Origin: Lentzea albida
GTDB taxonomy: Bacteria; Actinomycetota; Actinomycetes; Mycobacteriales; Pseudonocardiaceae
DNA: 64,000 nt
Direction of reading: 5' to 3'
NCBI RefSeq assembly: GCF_900111005.1
Contig: NZ_FOFV01000012.1
Coordinates: 124,001 to 188,000, forward strand
Of the stretch, positions 61,230-64,000 are shown one piece after another. Every line of letters starts with the position of its first letter. Position 1 is the first letter of the stretch. A model generated the notes under the pieces. The model ran no database searches. It was not told the origin of the DNA and saw only the letters and a program-made list of their open reading frames with translations. Made by a program: the position numbers and the translations under genes.

Positions 61230-61243
61230 TGAGAGCGCTCCCA
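61230..61243. promoter_or_regulatory. CebR/LacI-type box 1
   Basis: TGAGAGCGCTCCCA differs at one position from the CebR/CelR box TGGGAGCGCTCCCA of cellulose-use regulators. Shares a 13-bp core with box 2. Confidence 0.65.
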
Positions 61244-61426
61244 AATCCCGCGCGAACAAGCCCCTCCCAGGTCGCCGCCCGCCAAAGCGGGCCGATTGCG
61301 GGCATCGACCCACATTGTGAACATTCCGTCTCAACCGGGTGGGCATTCGCACGATCAGGAACGGATTGCGCATTTCTGCCCGATACTGCGCCCAAAGCAG
61401 GCAGAGCAGAAAGGTTCCGAGCACTC

Positions 61427-62188
61427 GTGATCACGCCCGAGTACTTGCTGTCGACCCGCGAGTTCGAGGTGCTGTGGCAGACGCTGCGGCTCGGCAGAAT
61501 GCCGTACCCGCTCGACGTGCCCAGCGAAGGAGCGACCGAGCGAGACGTCAAGGAGCTGCAGGACAGGACCATCGCCGGACTGCGGCAACGCGGCATCGCG
61601 GACGACCCCCGGCTCGAGGACCTGATGCGGCTGCTCGGCGACCACGAGGTGTCCGTGGACGCCGTCGCCGGGCTCGGCCGGACCGTCCGGGCACTGGCCG
61701 CCGCCAGCGGCGGGGAGGCCGTGCTGGCCGTCATCGACGGTGACGGCGTCGGCCTCTCCGAGATCAGGCCCACCGCGCTCGCCCGCGAGATCGTCGGCGT
61801 GCTGCCGGACGGCGTGGCCGGGCCCGGCAGCGCGCTGTCCGTCCGCCTGGAGACGCTGCAGCAGGCCGTCGCACTGCAGGAGGCGGAGCAGGAAGAGGAG
61901 TCCGAGGACCCCTGGGGTGCGGCCGACGAGGAGCTCGACGACCGGGAGGCGCTGCTGAAGGCCGGACTGTCCGCTCAGGACGCGAGGCAGATGGACGAGC
62001 TCGCGCAGAACCGCGTGGCGGGAGGCCAGTTCGGCGTCACGCACGGCCGGCACCGCGCCGACGTGGTCATCAACTGGTTCGACACCCACCAGGGCCGCTA
62101 CCTGATGGTCCGCTCGGACGGCTGGCTCAGCCTGTCCCCCAGCGACAACGACCGCATCGCGACGCGGATCGACGCGGTGCTGGCCTGA
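61427..62188 (+). CDS. EspG-family ESX secretion-associated protein
   Basis: 253 residues. The start VITPEYLLSTREFEVLWQTLRLGRMPYPLDVPSEG, the central AVIDGDGVGLSEIRP segment and the C-terminal INWFDTHQGRYLMVRSDGWLSLSPSDNDRIATRIDAVL match the EspG family, cytoplasmic chaperones that recognise PE-PPE pairs for type VII secretion. GTG 61427 follows a GAAAGG site. A PPE-type protein is encoded downstream, consistent with an ESX locus. Confidence 0.87.
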   Translation: MITPEYLLSTREFEVLWQTLRLGRMPYPLDVPSEGATERDVKELQDRTIAGLRQRGIADDPRLEDLMRLLGDHEVSVDAVAGLGRTVRALAAASGGEAVLAVIDGDGVGLSEIRPTALAREIVGVLPDGVAGPGSALSVRLETLQQAVALQEAEQEEESEDPWGAADEELDDREALLKAGLSAQDARQMDELAQNRVAGGQFGVTHGRHRADVVINWFDTHQGRYLMVRSDGWLSLSPSDNDRIATRIDAVLA

Positions 62189-62362
62189 TCGTGAACATCA
62201 TGCGTCGTGGCGCACAACAATGATCCAAAACGGACATCGCGGGCGTACTCTGAGGGGTGCGCCCGCGTTTCTGCGCCCACCGATCGTTTCAGCCGATCCG
62301 GTGAAAGCCGAACCAGCCGGTGACGACCTCAAGACAGCCCTAAATCCCGGTTAAATAGCCAC

Positions 62363-62378
62363 TGTGATTTAGGTCACA
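62363..62378. promoter_or_regulatory. CRP-type site 2
   Basis: TGTGATTTAGGTCACA, again a perfect TGTGA-N6-TCACA, sharing TGTGATTTA with site 1. Confidence 0.85.
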
Positions 62379-62445
62379 TCCAGGCGTGGTCAAGGGCCGA
62401 TCCAGGGATGTGAACAGAGATCGGAAGCCCGTACGGGCAGCAACC

Positions 62446-62459
62446 CGAGAGCGCTCCCA
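62446..62459. promoter_or_regulatory. CebR/LacI-type box 2
   Basis: CGAGAGCGCTCCCA, starting exactly 83 bp after the start of CRP-type site 2, the same distance as between site 1 and box 1. Confidence 0.65.
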
Positions 62460-62580
62460 CAACCAGGGCAAACGATCACGTCGTTACACGACGTTCACCT
62501 GGTAGTGGCCCGTTTTGGTACGCGGCAACGCATTGTGAAGGCGGGTCTCAATTGGCAACTCGTTCGCGTCAAAGTCAGCG

Positions 62581-62991
62581 ATGCACCAAAACACACCCGA
62601 TACTGCCCGCATGTACATCGTCGGTGACAAAGACGCTGTCCCGCTGAGCGAGACCGTCCGCTCGGGTCAGGTCCAGATCGACCCGACCGCGGGCGAGGAC
62701 CTGCGCAAGCAGCTGCAGGCCCAGATCGATCAGGTGGACACGTGGATCCAGCGTGCGAACACCAGCATCGCCCGGCCGGCTCCGCTGGGTGCGAACCCGG
62801 TGGGCGACAAGATGCGCGACAAGTTCACCCATCGGGCCGAGGGTGAGCAGTACTCGTTCGTCAGCGTGATGACCGCCTACCGCACGGTTCTCGAGCAGAC
62901 GAAGAACTCCATCGTCGAAGCGATCGGGAACTTCCAGGCGCTCGACGAGGACCAGCAGGCCGAACTGAAGAAGCACATGGGTAACAGCTGA
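62581..62991 (+). CDS. Small ESX-associated protein (PE-like position)
   Basis: 136 residues, all-helical by eye: DPTAGEDLRKQLQAQIDQVDTWIQRANTSIARPAPLGANPVGDKMRDKFTHRAEGEQYSFVSVMTAYRTVLEQTKNSIVEAIGNFQAL. A helix-turn-helix hairpin directly before a PPE-type gene suggests the PE-like partner of a secreted heterodimer. No WxG motif is visible. ATG 62581 has no ribosome site, and ATG 62611 is an alternative start. Confidence 0.7.
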   Translation: MHQNTPDTARMYIVGDKDAVPLSETVRSGQVQIDPTAGEDLRKQLQAQIDQVDTWIQRANTSIARPAPLGANPVGDKMRDKFTHRAEGEQYSFVSVMTAYRTVLEQTKNSIVEAIGNFQALDEDQQAELKKHMGNS

Positions 62992-63034
62992 TCTTGTGGC
63001 CAGCTGATCCAACGACGTGAGAGGCGAGCCGGTC

Positions 63035-64000
63035 ATGCCCCCCGAGACCGACCCGAGCGAGGTCGAGAACGTCCCGGTCCTCACGGACCCGCAGAACTGG
63101 GCGTCCCGATCGCACCAAGAGCTCTATGCCGCGGTGCACAACAACAACGACCCCGGTCAAGCCGGCCAGATCAGCTCCGACTGGGGCAAGTACGGCAACG
63201 AGCTGACCGAGGCGTCGAGGACCATCAACTCGGTCATCACCTCGTCGGAGTCCAAGTGGACCGGCGACGCTGCCGAGGCCGCCCGTGCCGCGATGAAGAA
63301 GCTCGGGGACTGGGTCGACGAGACCGCCCGCACGGCCGTCGAGGTCGGCAACAAGGTCGCCGACCAGGGCCGGGTCATGGAGACCGCCCGCGCGCAGATG
63401 CCGCAGCCGGTCCAGTTCGACTGGGCCAAGGCCACGGCCGCGCTCTCCCAGCCCGGCACGCCCGCCTTCGTGCTGGCCTCCGCGGACATCGCGCTCGCCA
63501 ACGCCGCCTCGCGCGCGGCGCACGAACAGGCGGTCACCGTGATGACCGACATGGAGAACAACTCCCGGCAGATCGACTCGTCGACGCCGGCGTTCAAGCC
63601 CCCGTTCAACCCGAACACCGGCAAGGTCGAAGAGCCGGTCCTGGCGCTGCCGCAGTCCGACGTGGCCGCGTTCACCGGCGGTGTGGACGGCCTCATGACC
63701 ACCCAGGCCGCGAGCGCGGGCACGGCGACGGCCCCCGTCGGCTCCCCGACCGGTTCCGGCGCGGGTGCCGGTGCGGGTGGCGCGAACCAGCCCGCCGCGG
63801 CGGCCTACAACCCGAGCGCGCCCGGCTACAACCCGGCCGCGAGCTCCGGTGGCGGTGCCGGCGGTGGCGCGGGCAGCAGCTACACCCCGCAGATGGGCGG
63901 CAACAACTTCGGCAACACGAGCACGAACACCGCCGCGGCGTACACGCCGACCGCTCCGGGGTACACGCCCCAGAACACCTCCGGCAGCACGTACACCAGC
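63035..64000 (+). CDS. PPE-type ESX substrate protein (C-terminus outside window)
   Basis: The frame is open from ATG 63035 to the window end (322 residues seen). Residues about 40-190 form the helical hairpin of PPE/WXG proteins, with SKWTGDAAEAARAAMKKLGDWVDETA carrying the WxG turn. From about 225 a Gly/Ala/Asn/Pro-rich tail holds repeats such as YNPSAPGYNPAAS and YTPTAPGYTPQ. GAGAGGCGAG lies upstream of the start. It is probably secreted with the 62581 product and escorted by EspG. Confidence 0.85.
   Translation, partial: MPPETDPSEVENVPVLTDPQNWASRSHQELYAAVHNNNDPGQAGQISSDWGKYGNELTEASRTINSVITSSESKWTGDAAEAARAAMKKLGDWVDETARTAVEVGNKVADQGRVMETARAQMPQPVQFDWAKATAALSQPGTPAFVLASADIALANAASRAAHEQAVTVMTDMENNSRQIDSSTPAFKPPFNPNTGKVEEPVLALPQSDVAAFTGGVDGLMTTQAASAGTATAPVGSPTGSGAGAGAGGANQPAAAAYNPSAPGYNPAASSGGGAGGGAGSSYTPQMGGNNFGNTSTNTAAAYTPTAPGYTPQNTSGSTYTS

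Larger units (their letters stand above)
62189..62580. other. 392-bp intergenic regulatory region of the ESX genes
   Basis: No gene. It contains a perfect CRP-type site, a LacI-type box, a 17-bp dyad (ACGTCGT-TAC-ACGACGT, 62478-62494) and CATTGTGAA/GTCTCAA elements (62531-62551) that recur in the region before the EspG gene (61313-61334). Confidence 0.7.

Overview
The window is a high-GC actinobacterial chromosome segment with almost no space between genes, many GTG or TTG starts, and AGGAGG-type ribosome sites. Several features point to a filamentous soil actinomycete of the Pseudonocardiales (Lentzea/Saccharothrix-like): a KstR steroid regulator, a DasR-type chitin-sugar regulator, an SsgA-like sporulation protein, a 2-methylisoborneol operon, many secreted polysaccharide-active proteins, and the edge of an ESX (type VII secretion) locus with EspG and PPE proteins. 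The genus is inferred; no rRNA or marker gene is present to confirm it. I saw no tRNA, CRISPR array, prophage or intact transposase.

Region 1 (1-3.6 kb): the start of a FadE34-like acyl-CoA dehydrogenase diverges from kstR across a perfect KstR box. A luciferase-like monooxygenase, an MmpS-like protein and a DJ-1/PfpI protein follow. Region 2 (3.6-10.3 kb): a das-like operon on the minus strand (sugar-binding lipoprotein, two permeases, GH20 hexosaminidase, CBM3-GH16 enzyme) diverges from a DasR-type GntR regulator, with three operator-like palindromes between them. Region 3 (10.3-18.6 kb): Na+/H+ antiporter, an NCS1 permease with a zinc-ribbon tail, a broken small gene ended by a 160-bp MITE-like element, a WD40 Ser/Thr kinase, a methyltransferase, an AraC regulator and a GtrA protein.

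Region 4 (18.6-26.6 kb): a secreted chitin-type LPMO, a DUF305 lipoprotein, then a stress-type set: DoxX-like, PRC-barrel, STAS, MEDS/HATPase anti-sigma protein, a general-stress-protein-like membrane protein, DUF3072 and a mechanosensitive channel. Region 5 (26.7-35.0 kb): a complete carbohydrate-use locus. A Tat-exported toroid protein diverges from a LacI regulator, followed by an FAD oxidoreductase, an ABC sugar importer and an HSL-type esterase; two AATTCGAATT operators lie in the divergent promoter. Region 6 (35.0-41.7 kb): a UvrA/DrrC-like ATPase converges on the 2-MIB methyltransferase-synthase operon; a secreted beta-helix protein ends in a very strong terminator.

Region 7 (41.7-47.5 kb): a voltage-gated cation channel with an unusual pore sequence, ZapE, pirin, SsgA-like protein, an XRE/DUF5753 regulator and a GH6 cellulase. 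Region 8 (47.5-54.0 kb): glycerol catabolism (GlpF-GlpK-GlpD on the minus strand; an IclR regulator plus a second glycerol kinase on the plus strand) around two related palindromes. Region 9 (54.0-61.0 kb): Xaa-Pro aminopeptidase, Pro/Thr-rich lipoprotein, membrane protein, LysR regulator, M9 collagenase and an MFS exporter. Region 10 (61.0-64.0 kb): EspG, a small ESX-associated protein and a PPE-type protein that runs off the window. The espG gene and the small protein gene each carry upstream a perfect CRP-type site and the same LacI-type box at exactly the same spacing.
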